Source: Haemophilus parainfluenzae
Lineage (GTDB): Bacteria; Pseudomonadota; Gammaproteobacteria; Enterobacterales; Pasteurellaceae
NCBI RefSeq assembly: GCF_003253005.1
Contig: NZ_QEPZ01000001.1
Coordinates: forward strand, 310,001-374,000
Direction: 5' to 3'
Length of the DNA stretch: 64,000 nucleotides
Shown here: piece after piece, positions 11,317-21,800 of the stretch
Layout: each line of letters opens with the position of its first letter
How positions within the stretch are numbered: position 1 is the stretch's first letter
Program-made: the position numbers and the translations under genes
The notes under the pieces: model-generated
The model's database searches: none
Told to the model about the DNA's origin: nothing
What the model saw: only the letters and a program-made list of their open reading frames with translations

Positions 11317-11341
11317 AAAAAAGGCGAGATTGTCTCTCGCC
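11317..11341 (-). terminator. Intrinsic terminator after pyrH
   Basis: A 7-bp GC-rich stem (11323-11329 with 11335-11341) with a five-base loop is followed on the minus strand by six T, which is the form of a Rho-independent terminator. It would separate pyrH from frr at least partly. Confidence 0.75.
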
Positions 11342-11359
11342 ATTTTATTCTTTAAAAAA

Positions 11360-12073
11360 TTAACTAATCGTTGTACCTTCTTCTGTACCGAGTACAACTT
11401 TGCGTAACGCACCTGGTTTACACATATTAAATACACGAATTGGCATACCGTGGTCACGCGCAAGTGTGAATGCGGCTAAATCCATTACTTTTAATTCTTT
11501 ATCAATCACTTCTGCATAAGATAATTTATGGTATAGCTTCGCATTAGGATTTTTTGCTGGATCGCAATCATACACACCATCAACTTTAGTCGCTTTTAAA
11601 ACGATATCCGCTTCAATTTCGATACCGCGTAAGCATGCCGCAGAATCTGTAGTAAAGAACGGGCTACCTGTACCGGCTGAGAAAATAACTACACGTTTTT
11701 CACGTAACATTTTAATCGCTTCAGACCAATTATAGGTATCGCAGATACCATTTAATTGGAAAGCAGACATTAATTTTGCATTCACATCTGCACGGTGAAG
11801 CGCATCACGCATCGCCAAGCCATTCATCACGGTTGCAAGCATTCCCATGTGGTCGCCCACCACGCGATTCATGCCGGCTTTAGCTAATTTTGCGCCACGG
11901 AATAAGTTACCACCGCCGAGCACAACACCAACTTCCACGCCCATTTCAATTAATTCTTTAATCTCTAACGCCATACGATCAAGGATTGAAGGATCGATAC
12001 CGAAGCCCTCATCTCCTTGTAATGCTTCACCACTTAATTTCAATAAAATACGTTTGTAAATTGGTTGGCTCAT
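11360..12073 (-). CDS. pyrH: Uridylate kinase PyrH
   Basis: PyrH phosphorylates UMP to UDP with ATP, the bacterial hexameric enzyme of the amino acid kinase fold, feeding UTP, CTP and the UDP-sugars used by the neighbouring lipid A genes. The 237-residue length is standard. KLSGEAL near residue 12, [12 protein letters not shown] near 50, [13 protein letters not shown] near 140 and [13 protein letters not shown] near 165 are the nucleotide and phosphate binding motifs. An intrinsic terminator follows it, and the divergent transferase gene lies upstream in place of the usual adjacent tsf. Confidence 0.97.
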   Translation of the reverse strand: MSQPIYKRILLKLSGEALQGDEGFGIDPSILDRMALEIKELIEMGVEVGVVLGGGNLFRGAKLAKAGMNRVVGDHMGMLATVMNGLAMRDALHRADVNAKLMSAFQLNGICDTYNWSEAIKMLREKRVVIFSAGTGSPFFTTDSAACLRGIEIEADIVLKATKVDGVYDCDPAKNPNAKLYHKLSYAEVIDKELKVMDLAAFTLARDHGMPIRVFNMCKPGALRKVVLGTEEGTTIS

Positions 12074-12198
12074 TTGTCTTTTCCTTTGTCGCTTACAAAA
12101 TTTGGCTTATTCTAGCAAAAGAGCGAAAAAGTTAAAAATGGAAATTGGTCAGAAAAATGCGATAAAATATCGCCGTTTTGATTTTATAGGTAAACTTT

Positions 12199-13758
12199 AT
12201 GAAGATTTCAAAAACCTCACAAATTTTAACCACACTTTTTTCTTTGGCTTGCGCCATTGCTGCCGGTTATTTGATTTTACGAGGTTCAGGGATGTTTCCT
12301 GAGCCATCTATTAGTCTGATGTTACTCACGGCTATTTTCATTATTTTATTAAGTAGTAGCCGAAAATCTTTCTATTTTATTTTATTCCCCTTAGTTTGCT
12401 TACACGCAATTTATACGCCGACAGGCTTAAATTTTGGTGCGCCAAGCTACCAATATATTGCATCGGTTCTCGCGACGGATATGTTAGAGACCAAAGAGTT
12501 TCTCATGCAAATCCCCGTGAGTAGCTATTTAGCGGCATTGGCTATTCCACTATTAGTCTTTTTACATTACAAAAGTGCAGTCAAATTTGGCGTGAAATTT
12601 TATCGCAATAAAACATTCATTGCTCTCGCTACCCTGTTGATTGGCTACAACTTACCGATTGCTGCTCCATTAAAAGAAACAATAGATTCGAGTGTACAAA
12701 TTGTTAATGAATGGCAAAAATTGAAAAAAATGTCACAAGAAAGCAACTGGGGGCAATCCACATTAGAAAATTCTAAATACCAAGACTATGTGATTATTTT
12801 GGGTGAAAGTGCGAGAAAAGATTACTTGCATGCGTATGGATACCCCGTAAATGACACACCATTTATGTCATCAGTAAATGGTACACTGATTGATGGTATG
12901 ACATCTGCCGGAACCAACACTGTCGCCTCATTGCGCTTAATGTTAACGTTACCTGATAAAGAAAAATGGGAACCAAACTATGATTTAAGCTTAGTGGATC
13001 TCATTAAGTCTGCAGGTCTGAAAACCTACTGGCTGTCTAATCAAGGCTTCTTAGGTGAATATGACACGCCGGTTGCTTCGCTTGCATCAAAATCTGATGA
13101 AACCATTTTCTTGAAAAAAGGCGGGAGCTTTAATTCTACAAACTACAGCGATTTTGATTTAATCCCTAAATTTGCCCAAGTCTTAGAAGATCCAACTCAA
13201 GGTAAACGCTTTATTGTGTTACACATTTATGGTTCACATCCTCTTGCTTGCGATCGTGTTGAAGATTACCCGAAAATTTTCAATGACAATGACATTGAGA
13301 AAAAGAACGAATACTTAAATTGCTATATTACATCCATTAAGAAAACCGATGATTTTATTAAGAAAGTGTATGAAACCCTCAAAGAAAACGAGCAAAAAAC
13401 ACACCGCACTTTCTCGATGATTTATTTCTCTGATCATGGCTTGTGCCATCAGGAAGATGATAAACATGGTGTGACTTTATTTAACCAAAACTGTCACAGC
13501 CAATTACATCATAATATTCCGCTCTTTAAGATTTCATCTGATGATACGGCACGTAAAGAATACAAAGCCTTTAAATCTGGTTTGAATTTCTTAGAAGGCA
13601 TCGCTAATTGGATAGGGATTAAAAATCCGAAGCTCACTTTGGAGGAAGATTTATTCTCTGAACAAGCTGACAAAGATGATTATGGACTGAAAAAACTGAT
13701 TGAAGAAAAATATCGTAAAGATGCAGACCCTGCCATTGATATTCGTCCAAAGAAATAA
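12199..13758 (+). CDS. Lipopolysaccharide phosphoethanolamine transferase family protein
   Basis: This 519-residue inner-membrane protein belongs to the EptA/CptA group, which moves phosphoethanolamine from phosphatidylethanolamine onto lipid A or core sugars. The first 160 residues hold about five membrane segments. A periplasmic alkaline-phosphatase-like sulfatase domain follows. Visible metal-site pieces are [10 protein letters not shown] (Glu), the nucleophile threonine in [10 protein letters not shown], and YFSDHGL (Asp-His). It is flanked by pyrH and tsf but read the other way, so it interrupts the rpsB-tsf-pyrH run seen in E. coli. H. influenzae has a similar gene next to pyrH, from memory. 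Whether lipid A, core heptose or another group is the acceptor cannot be told here. Confidence 0.85.
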   Translation: MKISKTSQILTTLFSLACAIAAGYLILRGSGMFPEPSISLMLLTAIFIILLSSSRKSFYFILFPLVCLHAIYTPTGLNFGAPSYQYIASVLATDMLETKEFLMQIPVSSYLAALAIPLLVFLHYKSAVKFGVKFYRNKTFIALATLLIGYNLPIAAPLKETIDSSVQIVNEWQKLKKMSQESNWGQSTLENSKYQDYVIILGESARKDYLHAYGYPVNDTPFMSSVNGTLIDGMTSAGTNTVASLRLMLTLPDKEKWEPNYDLSLVDLIKSAGLKTYWLSNQGFLGEYDTPVASLASKSDETIFLKKGGSFNSTNYSDFDLIPKFAQVLEDPTQGKRFIVLHIYGSHPLACDRVEDYPKIFNDNDIEKKNEYLNCYITSIKKTDDFIKKVYETLKENEQKTHRTFSMIYFSDHGLCHQEDDKHGVTLFNQNCHSQLHHNIPLFKISSDDTARKEYKAFKSGLNFLEGIANWIGIKNPKLTLEEDLFSEQADKDDYGLKKLIEEKYRKDADPAIDIRPKK

Positions 13759-13782
13759 AGCATCTCAAATTTAAGATAACAA

Positions 13783-13809
13783 AAAAGCCGATATTGAATA
13801 TCGGCTTTT
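13783..13809. terminator. Bidirectional terminator between the transferase gene and tsf
   Basis: An 11-bp stem (13783-13793 with 1399-numbered partner 13799-13809) with a five-base loop has A/T runs on both sides. It lies between two convergent genes and can serve both. Confidence 0.8.
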
Positions 13810-13832
13810 GTATAATATCTCAATGGAGAAAA

Positions 13833-14684
13833 TTAAGCGTTACCGCCAGTGATTTTTGCAACTTCAGCTGCGAAATCTTCTTCTTTTTTCTCGATACCTT
13901 CACCTACTTCTAAACGGATGAAGTTAGACACTGAAGTATTTACTGATTTTAAGAAGTCGCCTACAGATACAGAAGGATCCATTACGAATGGTTGACCTGT
14001 TAATGAAACTTCACCAGTGAATTTCTTCATACGGCCTTCAACCATTTTCTCTGCGATTTCTTTTGGTTTGCCAGAGTTAACTGCAATATCAATTTGGATT
14101 TGACGCTCGTGTTCAACTACTTCTGCAGGTACATCTTCTGGGTTCACGAATTCTGGTTTAGATGCCGCTACGTGCATTGCCACTTTTTTAAGTTCATCAG
14201 CTGAACCTTCACCCGCAACTAACACACCGATTTTCGCACCGTGTAAGTATTGAGCGATAACTTGGCCCTCTAAGTAAGCAACACGACGGATGTTCATGTT
14301 CTCACCGATTTTAGCCACTAATGCAGCACGTTTTTCTTCAAATTGTGCTTGTAATGCTTCGATAGTAGTACCTTTGTTTGCTGCTGCGAAATCAGCCACT
14401 TCGTTTGCTAAACCTAAGAAGCCAGCATCTTTTGCTACGAAGTCAGTTTCACAGTTCATTTCAACTAATACACCGAAACCATTTTCTACACGAGCAAGGA
14501 TAACACCTTCAGCTGCAACACGGCCTGCTTTTTTAGCTGCTTTAGCTTGACCAGATTTACGCATGTTGTCGATTGCTAACTCGATATCACCGTTTGCTTC
14601 AACTAATGCTTTTTTACATTCCATCATACCGGCACCGGTACGTTCACGAAGTTCTTTTACTAATGATGCTGTGATTTCAGCCAT
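13833..14684 (-). CDS. tsf: Elongation factor Ts
   Basis: EF-Ts is the nucleotide exchange factor that regenerates EF-Tu-GTP. The 283-residue length fits the family. The N-terminal UBA-like domain holds [21 protein letters not shown], split here as RERTGAGMM and ECKKALVEA. The core contains [11 protein letters not shown], the EF-Tu contact region with the conserved TDF. It follows rpsB in the same direction after a 133-base gap carrying a terminator-like hairpin, the normal rpsB-tsf pair. Confidence 0.97.
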   Translation of the reverse strand: MAEITASLVKELRERTGAGMMECKKALVEANGDIELAIDNMRKSGQAKAAKKAGRVAAEGVILARVENGFGVLVEMNCETDFVAKDAGFLGLANEVADFAAANKGTTIEALQAQFEEKRAALVAKIGENMNIRRVAYLEGQVIAQYLHGAKIGVLVAGEGSADELKKVAMHVAASKPEFVNPEDVPAEVVEHERQIQIDIAVNSGKPKEIAEKMVEGRMKKFTGEVSLTGQPFVMDPSVSVGDFLKSVNTSVSNFIRLEVGEGIEKKEEDFAAEVAKITGGNA

Positions 14685-14741
14685 TTTAAAAATCCTCTGT
14701 CGAAAATGCGATTTATTGTGACCGCACTTTTAGATAAAAAT

Positions 14742-14766
14742 ATAGGGGCTAAATTTTAGCCCCTAT
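14742..14766 (-). terminator. Hairpin with T-run between rpsB and tsf
   Basis: A 10-bp stem (14742-14751 with 14757-14766) is followed on the minus strand by five T. It sits inside the rpsB-tsf transcript and would let only part of transcription reach tsf. An uptake-sequence copy lies next to it. Confidence 0.65.
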
Positions 14767-14817
14767 GCCAATTAATCGTTTGATTATTAAGGGCTTCGCC
14801 TTATTGCAAAACTTAAA

Positions 14818-15540
14818 TTATTCTGCGTCAGCTGCTAATTCTTCAGCAACTTGAGCTTCGTTACCACGACCTTCTTTAACCGCTGCTGCAGCTGCAGAAA
14901 CGTAAAGTTGGATAGCACGAGTTGCATCATCGTTACCTGGGATAACGAAATCTACGCCAGCTGGAGTTGAGTTAGTATCAACGATAGCAAATACAGGAAT
15001 ACCTAGGTTGTTTGCTTCTTTAACTGCGATATGTTCGTGGTCTGCACCGATAACGAATAACGCATCTGGTAAGCCGCCCATATCTTTGATACCGCCAAGG
15101 CTTAATTCAAGTTTTTCCATCTCACGGGTACGCATTAACGCTTCTTTTTTGGTTAATTTGTCAAAAGTACCGTCTTGAGATTGAGTTTCTAAATCTTTTA
15201 AACGTTTAATTGATTGACGAACGGTTTTCCAGTTAGTCAACATACCACCTAACCAACGGTGGTTTACGTAATATTGTTGACAGTCTAATGCTGCAGCTTG
15301 TACTGCTTCTTGAGCCGCGCGTTTAGTACCAACGAATAATACTTTACCGTTGTTGCTAGCAATACGGGTTAATTCCGCTAAAGCTTCGTTGAATAAAGGT
15401 AAAGTTTTTTCTAAGTTGATGATATGAACACCGTTACGAGCACCAAAAATGAAAGGTTTCATTTGTGGGTTCCAGTAACGAGTTTGGTGTCCGAAGTGTA
15501 CGCCCGCGTTGATCATGTCGCGCATTGAAACTTGTGCCAT
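14818..15540 (-). CDS. rpsB: 30S ribosomal protein S2
   Basis: S2 is a late-assembling protein of the small ribosomal subunit. I chose the ATG at 15540, giving 240 residues beginning [19 protein letters not shown], since an AAGGA site lies just before it and the family starts there; an in-frame extension upstream belongs to the leader. Motifs [13 protein letters not shown] and [17 protein letters not shown] are characteristic. The C-terminal tail is alanine- and glutamate-rich. tsf follows in the same transcript. Confidence 0.97.
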   Translation of the reverse strand: MAQVSMRDMINAGVHFGHQTRYWNPQMKPFIFGARNGVHIINLEKTLPLFNEALAELTRIASNNGKVLFVGTKRAAQEAVQAAALDCQQYYVNHRWLGGMLTNWKTVRQSIKRLKDLETQSQDGTFDKLTKKEALMRTREMEKLELSLGGIKDMGGLPDALFVIGADHEHIAVKEANNLGIPVFAIVDTNSTPAGVDFVIPGNDDATRAIQLYVSAAAAAVKEGRGNEAQVAEELAADAE

Positions 15541-15672
15541 AATATTTTCCTTTTGTTGGGGTTGAGCCTCCACATATCAGCTAATCGACCGTTTGGCACC
15601 CCGATTAAGCCTTAATGATATGTGTGTGTTGTTAATAATTAAAAACGCTGCTTTTGAAACCCAAAAACAGCG
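15541..15672 (-). promoter_or_regulatory. rpsB leader with candidate S2 autoregulatory structure
   Basis: The untranslated leader of rpsB is about 130 bases. Close to the start codon a conserved-looking stem pairs GGGGT-GCC (complement of 15595-15602) with GGC-ACCCC (complement of 15558-15568). A ribosomal-protein-binding leader controlling S2 and EF-Ts is known in gamma-proteobacteria upstream of rpsB. The match to that leader class is inference from position and structure. Confidence 0.5.
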
Positions 15673-15678
15673 CTGTGA

Positions 15679-15687
15679 TTTATACCA
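15679..15687 (-). promoter_or_regulatory. Probable rpsB promoter, extended -10
   Basis: On the minus strand TGG is followed directly by TATAAAT (complement of 15679-15687), an extended -10 element. The -35 side is weak. It lies between the end of the methyltransferase gene and the rpsB leader. Confidence 0.5.
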
Positions 15688-15709
15688 TAAAGTGCGGTCA
15701 AAAACCAGT

Positions 15710-16483
15710 TTATTTTGTTAAATTCATCACTTTTCTTGCTTTAATAAACAATAAAGGGGGGCGATGCCGCAAATCTTTAAATTCATCATGCCATTGTGGC
15801 TGCTCGGCTAACATTGGTTCAGCCATTTGTTCAATTTGAAAACCTGCGGCAATTAAATCATTAATAATTGTTGCTGTCGTGCGGTGATACGTTTTGAAAG
15901 GTTGTCGAAACCAATTTCGCTCTCTCAATCCTTCATCACGGTAATGATTTAAACGATAAGCGACTTGCTGTTTTTGCTCATTTTTTTCCCAGCGTTCCCC
16001 TTCTTTATGGCAAGTTGTAATCGGATGCTCTTGGGAAAAAACTAATGTGCCGTTAGGCTTAAGTTTGTTGGCAATAGAAGCTAATAAAGCGGGAAAATCT
16101 TCAATATAATGAAAAGCAAAAGAGCTGGTAATGACATCAAAATCACTTTCTGGCAATTCCGTTAATTTTTCCATCGGTAACTGATATAACGAAAAACGTC
16201 CAGAAAATTGACCGCACTTTTTTAGCTCTTTTTCAGCTTGCTCTAGCATTTTAGCTGAAAGATCTGTTCCCACTACGCTCTCCGCATTGCGTTCCAAATA
16301 GAGTTGCAAATGTCCGCCCGTTCCACAGCCTAGATCGAGTAATTTCTTCCCTTGCAAATCAGGTAACAGGGAAAGCATCGTTGGCTTTTCCACTATTTCA
16401 TTGAGACTTATGGGATTAGATCGAAGTTTTTGATAAAGCGCAAAGAAGTTTTCTTTATCGTAAACACTCGTTTTGTTATTCAT
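15710..16483 (-). CDS. Class I SAM-dependent methyltransferase, substrate unknown
   Basis: This 257-residue cytosolic protein has a Rossmann methyltransferase fold. Motif I reads LLDLGCGTGGHL near residue 48, the acidic residue after strand 2 is in VVGTDLSAKML, motif post-II is DVITSSFAFHYIEDF near residue 115, and LKPNGTLVFSQEHP is motif III. It belongs to the broad group related to UbiE-like and Tam-like enzymes, but no feature fixes a substrate. It sits between the tryptophan permease gene and the rpsB promoter in the same direction; the functional link is unclear. Confidence 0.8.
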   Translation of the reverse strand: MNNKTSVYDKENFFALYQKLRSNPISLNEIVEKPTMLSLLPDLQGKKLLDLGCGTGGHLQLYLERNAESVVGTDLSAKMLEQAEKELKKCGQFSGRFSLYQLPMEKLTELPESDFDVITSSFAFHYIEDFPALLASIANKLKPNGTLVFSQEHPITTCHKEGERWEKNEQKQQVAYRLNHYRDEGLRERNWFRQPFKTYHRTTATIINDLIAAGFQIEQMAEPMLAEQPQWHDEFKDLRHRPPLLFIKARKVMNLTK

Positions 16484-16503
16484 TTTGTTTCCTATGCAAA
16501 ATT

Positions 16504-16527
16504 AAAAAGGGCGTATTTGATACGCCC
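16504..16527 (-). terminator. Intrinsic terminator after the tryptophan permease gene
   Basis: An 8-bp stem (16509-16516 with 16520-16527) and three-base loop are followed on the minus strand by five T. It separates the permease gene from the methyltransferase gene. Confidence 0.75.
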
Positions 16528-16548
16528 CTACTATATTAACGTGAAAAC

Positions 16549-17805
16549 TTATCCTGCGAAACTTGCAAACCATCCTAAGTTTGCGCCTACTTGTGCCACA
16601 ATATTTAACACACCGAATAAGATCACAAAACCAATCATAAAATTACCGCCATACACTTTATAAGTCGCATTTGGAAATTTTTGGCGACTGGCTTTAGCAA
16701 GCAGTGCTGGCACGATTGCTGCCCAAATGGTTGCAGCTAATCCAGCATAACCAATGGCAATCACGAAACCATAAGGGAATTGTAAACTCAACAATAGTGG
16801 AGGTAAGAATGTTACCAATGTGGTTTTGGTTCTGCCTAATACGCTGTCATCAAATTTAAATAAATCAGCAATATAATCAAATAAACCTAACGTTACCCCT
16901 AAAAATGAAGTCGCAATAGCCATATAAGCAAAGAAATTCAGCACAACTGCAATATATTCCACTTCAATATATTTGTGTAATGCTTCTAATAATACCGATA
17001 CATCGCCGCCTTTTTCAATTACAGGTGCAAATTCTGTACGTGGTAAATTACCTTGCACCGCCAGCTGCCATAAGACGTAAATCACTAAGGCTAAGCCCGT
17101 ACCGATAAAGATCGATTTCATTACTCTACTACCATCACGATCGTAATATTTGACGAGGCTCGGTACATTTCCGTGGAAACCAAAAGACACCAAGCAAACT
17201 GGAAGTGCGGTCAATAAATAAGGCAAATAGCTTTGTTCACCTTCCGCAATGGTATTGAATAACACCTCTGTTTTTACAGAGCTCAATAAGCCTGCGGTAG
17301 AAAGGAAGAAAGCCACCACCATTCCAACAATCAAAATGGTTGTGAAACGATCCACTGCTTTAGTAGAAAGCCAGACGAAAGCCGCAAGAATAAAGCAGAA
17401 AATCAAAGATCCCGAAGTACGTCCAATATCGACCGCACTTTCAGCGGAACCCAAGGCTTGATTGAGCAAGTTTTGTGTAATACCGCCGCCAGAGGTGATA
17501 TAGGCATAGGTTAAAATATACAACACGAAAGCAACGGAAAGACCGTTGATAATATTCCAACCTTTTCCTAACAAATCTTTCACGATGGTGTCAAAGCTTG
17601 AGCCGGTAGGATAATGTAAGTTGGCTTCTAAGATCATCAAACCTGATGTGGTCATACAAAACCAAGTGTAAACTAAAGCCAGAATAGAGCCGATAAACCA
17701 TACACCAGCCGTCGAGGTTGGGTTAGCGAGCATACCTGCACCAATCGCGGTACCCGCAATAATCATGGCGCCGCCTAATAAAGAAGGAGATTTTTTTATT
17801 GTCAT
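16549..17805 (-). CDS. mtr: Tryptophan-specific permease, Mtr/TnaB type (HAAAP family)
   Basis: This is a proton-coupled aromatic amino acid importer of the inner membrane. The 418 residues form about eleven membrane segments. The N-terminal signature SLLGGAMIIAGTAIGAGML is that of Mtr, TnaB and TyrP, and the GVWF, SGLMILEANLHYPTGSSF and LVSFGFHGNVPSL segments fit the tryptophan members best. The upstream region carries a TrpR-like operator over the -10 box, which supports tryptophan over tyrosine as substrate. An uptake-sequence copy lies inside the gene near 17431. Confidence 0.88.
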   Translation of the reverse strand: MTIKKSPSLLGGAMIIAGTAIGAGMLANPTSTAGVWFIGSILALVYTWFCMTTSGLMILEANLHYPTGSSFDTIVKDLLGKGWNIINGLSVAFVLYILTYAYITSGGGITQNLLNQALGSAESAVDIGRTSGSLIFCFILAAFVWLSTKAVDRFTTILIVGMVVAFFLSTAGLLSSVKTEVLFNTIAEGEQSYLPYLLTALPVCLVSFGFHGNVPSLVKYYDRDGSRVMKSIFIGTGLALVIYVLWQLAVQGNLPRTEFAPVIEKGGDVSVLLEALHKYIEVEYIAVVLNFFAYMAIATSFLGVTLGLFDYIADLFKFDDSVLGRTKTTLVTFLPPLLLSLQFPYGFVIAIGYAGLAATIWAAIVPALLAKASRQKFPNATYKVYGGNFMIGFVILFGVLNIVAQVGANLGWFASFAG

Positions 17806-17829
17806 CGTTAAGCCCTAAAATAAAAATTT

Positions 17830-17862
17830 GCACTATTATAGTAGTACAAATTTAAAAGACAA
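17830..17862 (-). promoter_or_regulatory. mtr promoter overlapped by a TrpR-like operator
   Basis: On the minus strand TTGTCT (17857-17862), a 16-base spacer and TATAAT (17835-17840) form a good sigma-70 promoter. The 18-bp near-palindrome at 17830-17847 reads GTACTACTATAATAGTGC, agreeing with 11 of the 14 fixed positions of the E. coli TrpR consensus. It covers the -10 box, so repression by TrpR with tryptophan is expected. The regulator is inferred. Confidence 0.65.
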
Positions 17863-17926
17863 TCTTTTTGTATCGACAAAACGCAATAAATTCATATAAT
17901 CAGCCATCTCAACAAAAGGATAATTT

Positions 17927-18706
17927 ATGAAAAAACAACTCAAAAGTTTTGCTTTTGCTGTATTAGCAGGGGCGGTTATCACGTCTTGTGCGGATTCTGC
18001 CTCAATCAATCAAGAAGCAGCAAGCAGCTATACACAAGAAATGGGGAAAATTCGCTCACAAGGTGCGATTGATACTACATCAAGTACCGCAAGACGTATT
18101 CATCATGTCTTTAACAAAATGGTGCCTTATGCAAACCAAGAGAATGAAACTGGCTTAAAGTTTAATTGGCAAATCAATGTCATTAAATCTAAAGAGCTCA
18201 ATGCTTGGGCTATGCCAGGCGGAAAAATGGCTTTCTACACAGGATTAGTGGATACTTTACAACTAAACGATAACGAAATCGCGGTTGTAATGGGTCATGA
18301 AATGGCTCATGCCTTAAAAGAGCACGGTAAAGCCAAAGCCAACTTTGGCACCATGAGTGCGATTGCAGGTGCCATTGGTGGAACAGCTCTGTCTGTTGTC
18401 GTTGGAGCCGACATGACTGATTTAGTCACACTGACTAAAGACTTTGCTTTAGATAAACCTTACTCTCGTAGCGCAGAAACTGAAGCGGATGAAGTTGGTC
18501 TTATGTTAATGGCTCGCTCAGGTTACAATCCTGAAGTTGCACCAGGTTTATGGCAAAAAATGGCAAAAGCCTCTGGTGGTTCTAAAGGGGCACTTGATGT
18601 GTTAGCTTCTACTCACCCGAGTGATGAGTCCCGTCAAGAAAACTTACAACGCTTATTACCAGAAGCAATGGAACTTTACAAAGCCGCTAAAAATAAAAAT
18701 GGCTAA
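17927..18706 (+). CDS. M48 family metalloprotease, lipoprotein (LoiP/YggG type)
   Basis: This 259-residue protein is a zinc protease anchored in the cell envelope. The signal peptide ends in the lipobox ITSC with Cys21 as the lipidated residue. The zinc motif HEMAH stands near residue 125, and the third ligand glutamate lies in AETEADEVGLML near residue 185. The length and layout match E. coli LoiP (YggG), which cleaves proteins in the outer membrane and works with BepA; the substrate here is unknown. The gene is read alone, divergent from mtr and convergent with acrB, with a terminator after it. Confidence 0.85.
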   Translation: MKKQLKSFAFAVLAGAVITSCADSASINQEAASSYTQEMGKIRSQGAIDTTSSTARRIHHVFNKMVPYANQENETGLKFNWQINVIKSKELNAWAMPGGKMAFYTGLVDTLQLNDNEIAVVMGHEMAHALKEHGKAKANFGTMSAIAGAIGGTALSVVVGADMTDLVTLTKDFALDKPYSRSAETEADEVGLMLMARSGYNPEVAPGLWQKMAKASGGSKGALDVLASTHPSDESRQENLQRLLPEAMELYKAAKNKNG

Positions 18707-18743
18707 ATAAAACAGTCAAAAAATTGACCGCACTTTCATAAAT

Positions 18744-18770
18744 AAAAAGCGAATATCATGTTCGCTTTTT
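18744..18770. terminator. Bidirectional terminator after the M48 protease gene
   Basis: A 10-bp stem (18744-18753 with 18761-18770), seven-base loop, A-run on one side and T-run on the other. It lies between convergent genes. Confidence 0.75.
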
Positions 18771-18784
18771 TAATCTCAAAAAGA

Positions 18785-18815
18785 AAACCGCACTTGAAGA
18801 ATCAACGTGCGGTTT
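18785..18815 (-). terminator. Inverted uptake-sequence-related hairpin after acrB
   Basis: A 9-bp stem (18785-18793 with 18807-18815) made from GTGCGGTTT and its complement lies 20 bases beyond the acrB stop codon. On the minus strand it is followed by CTTTTTGAG, a moderate T-run. Confidence 0.55.
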
Positions 18816-18834
18816 GTTTTTATAGTATTTTCAA

Positions 18835-21800
18835 TTAATGCTGTTCGTTAATGTGACCTTCAATTGGTTTTACATTTTCATCAAACACTGGTAACGGTTT
18901 GTGTTCGCTTGCAATGTAAGAATAAATCACTGGCAACACGAACAAGGTAAACAATGTACCGATAGCCAAGCCTGCCACAATAACGATACCAATACTGAAA
19001 CGAGATACCGCACCCGCACCTGTTGCATAAAGCAACGGTACAAGACCTGCAATCATCGCAGCGGTAGTCATCAAAATTGGACGTAAACGTACTTTAGCCG
19101 CTTCAGTGATCGCTTCAATACGCGTTTTACCGTGGTTTAACTGCTCTTCTTTCGCTACTTCACACATCAAAATACCGTGTTTCGTAATAAGACCAACCAG
19201 GGTAATCAAACCCACTTGTGAGTAGATATTGAGTGTCGTTCCAGCAATCCCTACAAATCCAAAGGCATTTAAGGCTAATAACGCACCACTTACAGCTAAC
19301 GGCACAGAAATCATAATCACGATTGGATCGCGAATTGATTCAAACTGAATTGCCAAGACTAAGAAAATAATCACTACCGCAAGTAAGAACGTTACAGCAA
19401 GCGCATTACCTTCTTGTACTAACTGACGCGCTTCACTTTTAAAGTCATAGTTATAACCCTGTGGTAACGTATTTTTCGCATTGTCCTGTAACCATTGGAT
19501 CGCATCACCAATTGAAGTACCTGGCATCGGTACAGCACTAATCACCGCAGAGTTTAACTGGCTGAAACGAGGCAATGTACTTGGTTGTGGTTCCAATGTA
19601 GCCGTCACCAAGCTGCTTAATGGAACAGAGGTACCATTTGCTGCGGTGATGTAATACTTATTAAAACTTTCCGGAGATAAACGATTGTCACGTTTTACTT
19701 GGGAAATAATTTTGTAAGCTCGACCATCAATATCCACACGTTCAATGGTTGCGGCAGATAAGAAGCTGCCTAACGTACGGCTGATTTGTTGCATTGTAAT
19801 GCCATAAGTTCCTGCTTTTTCACGATCGATCTTAATACGCATTTGAGCAGTATCAAATTTAAGATCGAGATTGGTATAAACGAACTTGCTGGATTTTTGC
19901 ATATCCTCTAAGAATTTACCCGCCACATTTGCTAAATCACCGTAGTCTTGTGATGTGCTGATCACAAAACCAATTGGAGGACCTTGCTCCCCTGTATTAA
20001 TTTCTGGGAACGCAAAGCCTTGTACAGACACTTCAGGAATAGATTTCGCTTTTTCATTCAGCTCATTCATGATAGCTGTTTGGCTTTTTGAGCGTTCTTT
20101 CCAATCTTTTAAAGTTACAACGTTTAAAGATTGGTTAGAGCTTGGTGCCCCTGAAATCGTCATCGCAAACTGTACTTCTGGCGTATTGGTTAAAATCTCT
20201 TGATAAGGTGTCATCGCATTTTGCACATAATCCACGTTTACGTTAGACGGTGCAGAACCGATTGCCAAAAATGCGCCTTTGTCTTCCGTTGGTGTTAATT
20301 CACTTGAAAGTGATTTAAACAACACTGGTAAGGTTGCAAAAATGATTGCCGCAAACATCAACATACATTTACGGTTTACCATCGCCAAATCAAGTACATA
20401 CGCATAAGCTGCATTCACTTTACTAAGGGTATGCTCTACTCGTTGTTCCAATTTACTTGGAGCCTCATTGGATTTTAGCAATTTACTGGTCATCATTGGT
20501 GAAAGCGTTAATGCTACGATACCGGAAATAAATACTGCTCCAGCAAGGGTTAAAGCAAACTCTTTAAACAACGTACCCGTAATACCGCCCATTAACGCCA
20601 TTGGAGAATATACCGCAATCAAGGTAATGGTCATGGAAATAACCGGAACGGCAATTTCACGCGTACCGATAATCGCCGCACGGAATGGCGTTTCACCTAA
20701 CTTAATGTGGCGGTCTACGTTTTCCAATACCACAATTGCATCATCCACCACCAAACCGATGGCTAGAACCAATGCCAGCAACGTCATCAGGTTAATAGAA
20801 AAATCAAATGATTGAAGCAACATGATTACCCCAATTAATGAAATCGGAATGGTGATAAGCGGGATTAAAATCGCGCGGAATGAACCAATAAACATGGTAA
20901 TCACCACCAACACGATTATCGTTGCCTCAACAATCGTTTTGATTACTTCATTAATGGAGTTATTAATCGCAATTGTACGGTCATATAAGATGTCAGATTC
21001 AATAGCATCCGGTAGATTATTTTTAATACTGTCATATAGCGGACGTACTTTCGCAGCTACCGTTAATGGGTTTGCTGACGAGGTTGGGTTAATCGCTAAT
21101 ACAACAGAATCTGCGCCATTGGCTACCGCACGTGAGCTATCGCTTGATTTATTTAATTCAATATCAGCGATATCGCGTAAACGTACTAACTTATCACCGT
21201 TTGATGTCACAATTAAGTTGCTTAATTCTTCAACCGATTTTGTCGTGGTTTCTACTTTATTTTTATAGGTTACAAAATAGCCATTATCATTACCTGCTGC
21301 TGTTTGAACGTTATTCGCTGATAATGCGGACATCACTTGTGTGGCAGAAAGGTTTTGAGCCGCCATTTTTTCTGGGTCTAACCAAACACGAAGTGCGTAC
21401 TCCGAAGCACCAAAGATCTGTACGCTTGCTACACCTTCTACGGTAAAGAATTGTGGTTTCACCACACGTTGAATGTAGTCAGTCACTTGGCTTGCATCAA
21501 GTTTGTTAGAACGGAAACTAATATACATAATCCCCGAACCACCGGTTGATGAAGAAATCGTTGGATCTTCAATACCACTTGGCAATTCAGAACGAACTGA
21601 GTTAACTTTAGCTAAAACATCTGCTAAGGCCGCATTCGGATCCGTATTTAATTTCATTTTTACGGTGACCGTTGACGTACTTGGGCTAGAGCTTGAAGAC
21701 ATGTAGTCCACATTATCCGCTTGCGCTACCGCCTCTTCAATTTTGGAAGTAACAAACGCTTGAATTAAGTTCGCATCCGCCCCTGGATATACTGTGGTCA

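Noticed and set aside
20468-21268. Two sizeable open frames on the plus strand opposite acrB
   Set aside because: They lie wholly inside acrB, lack ribosome sites and domain-like sequence, and are rich in T, I and N from reverse reading of membrane segments.
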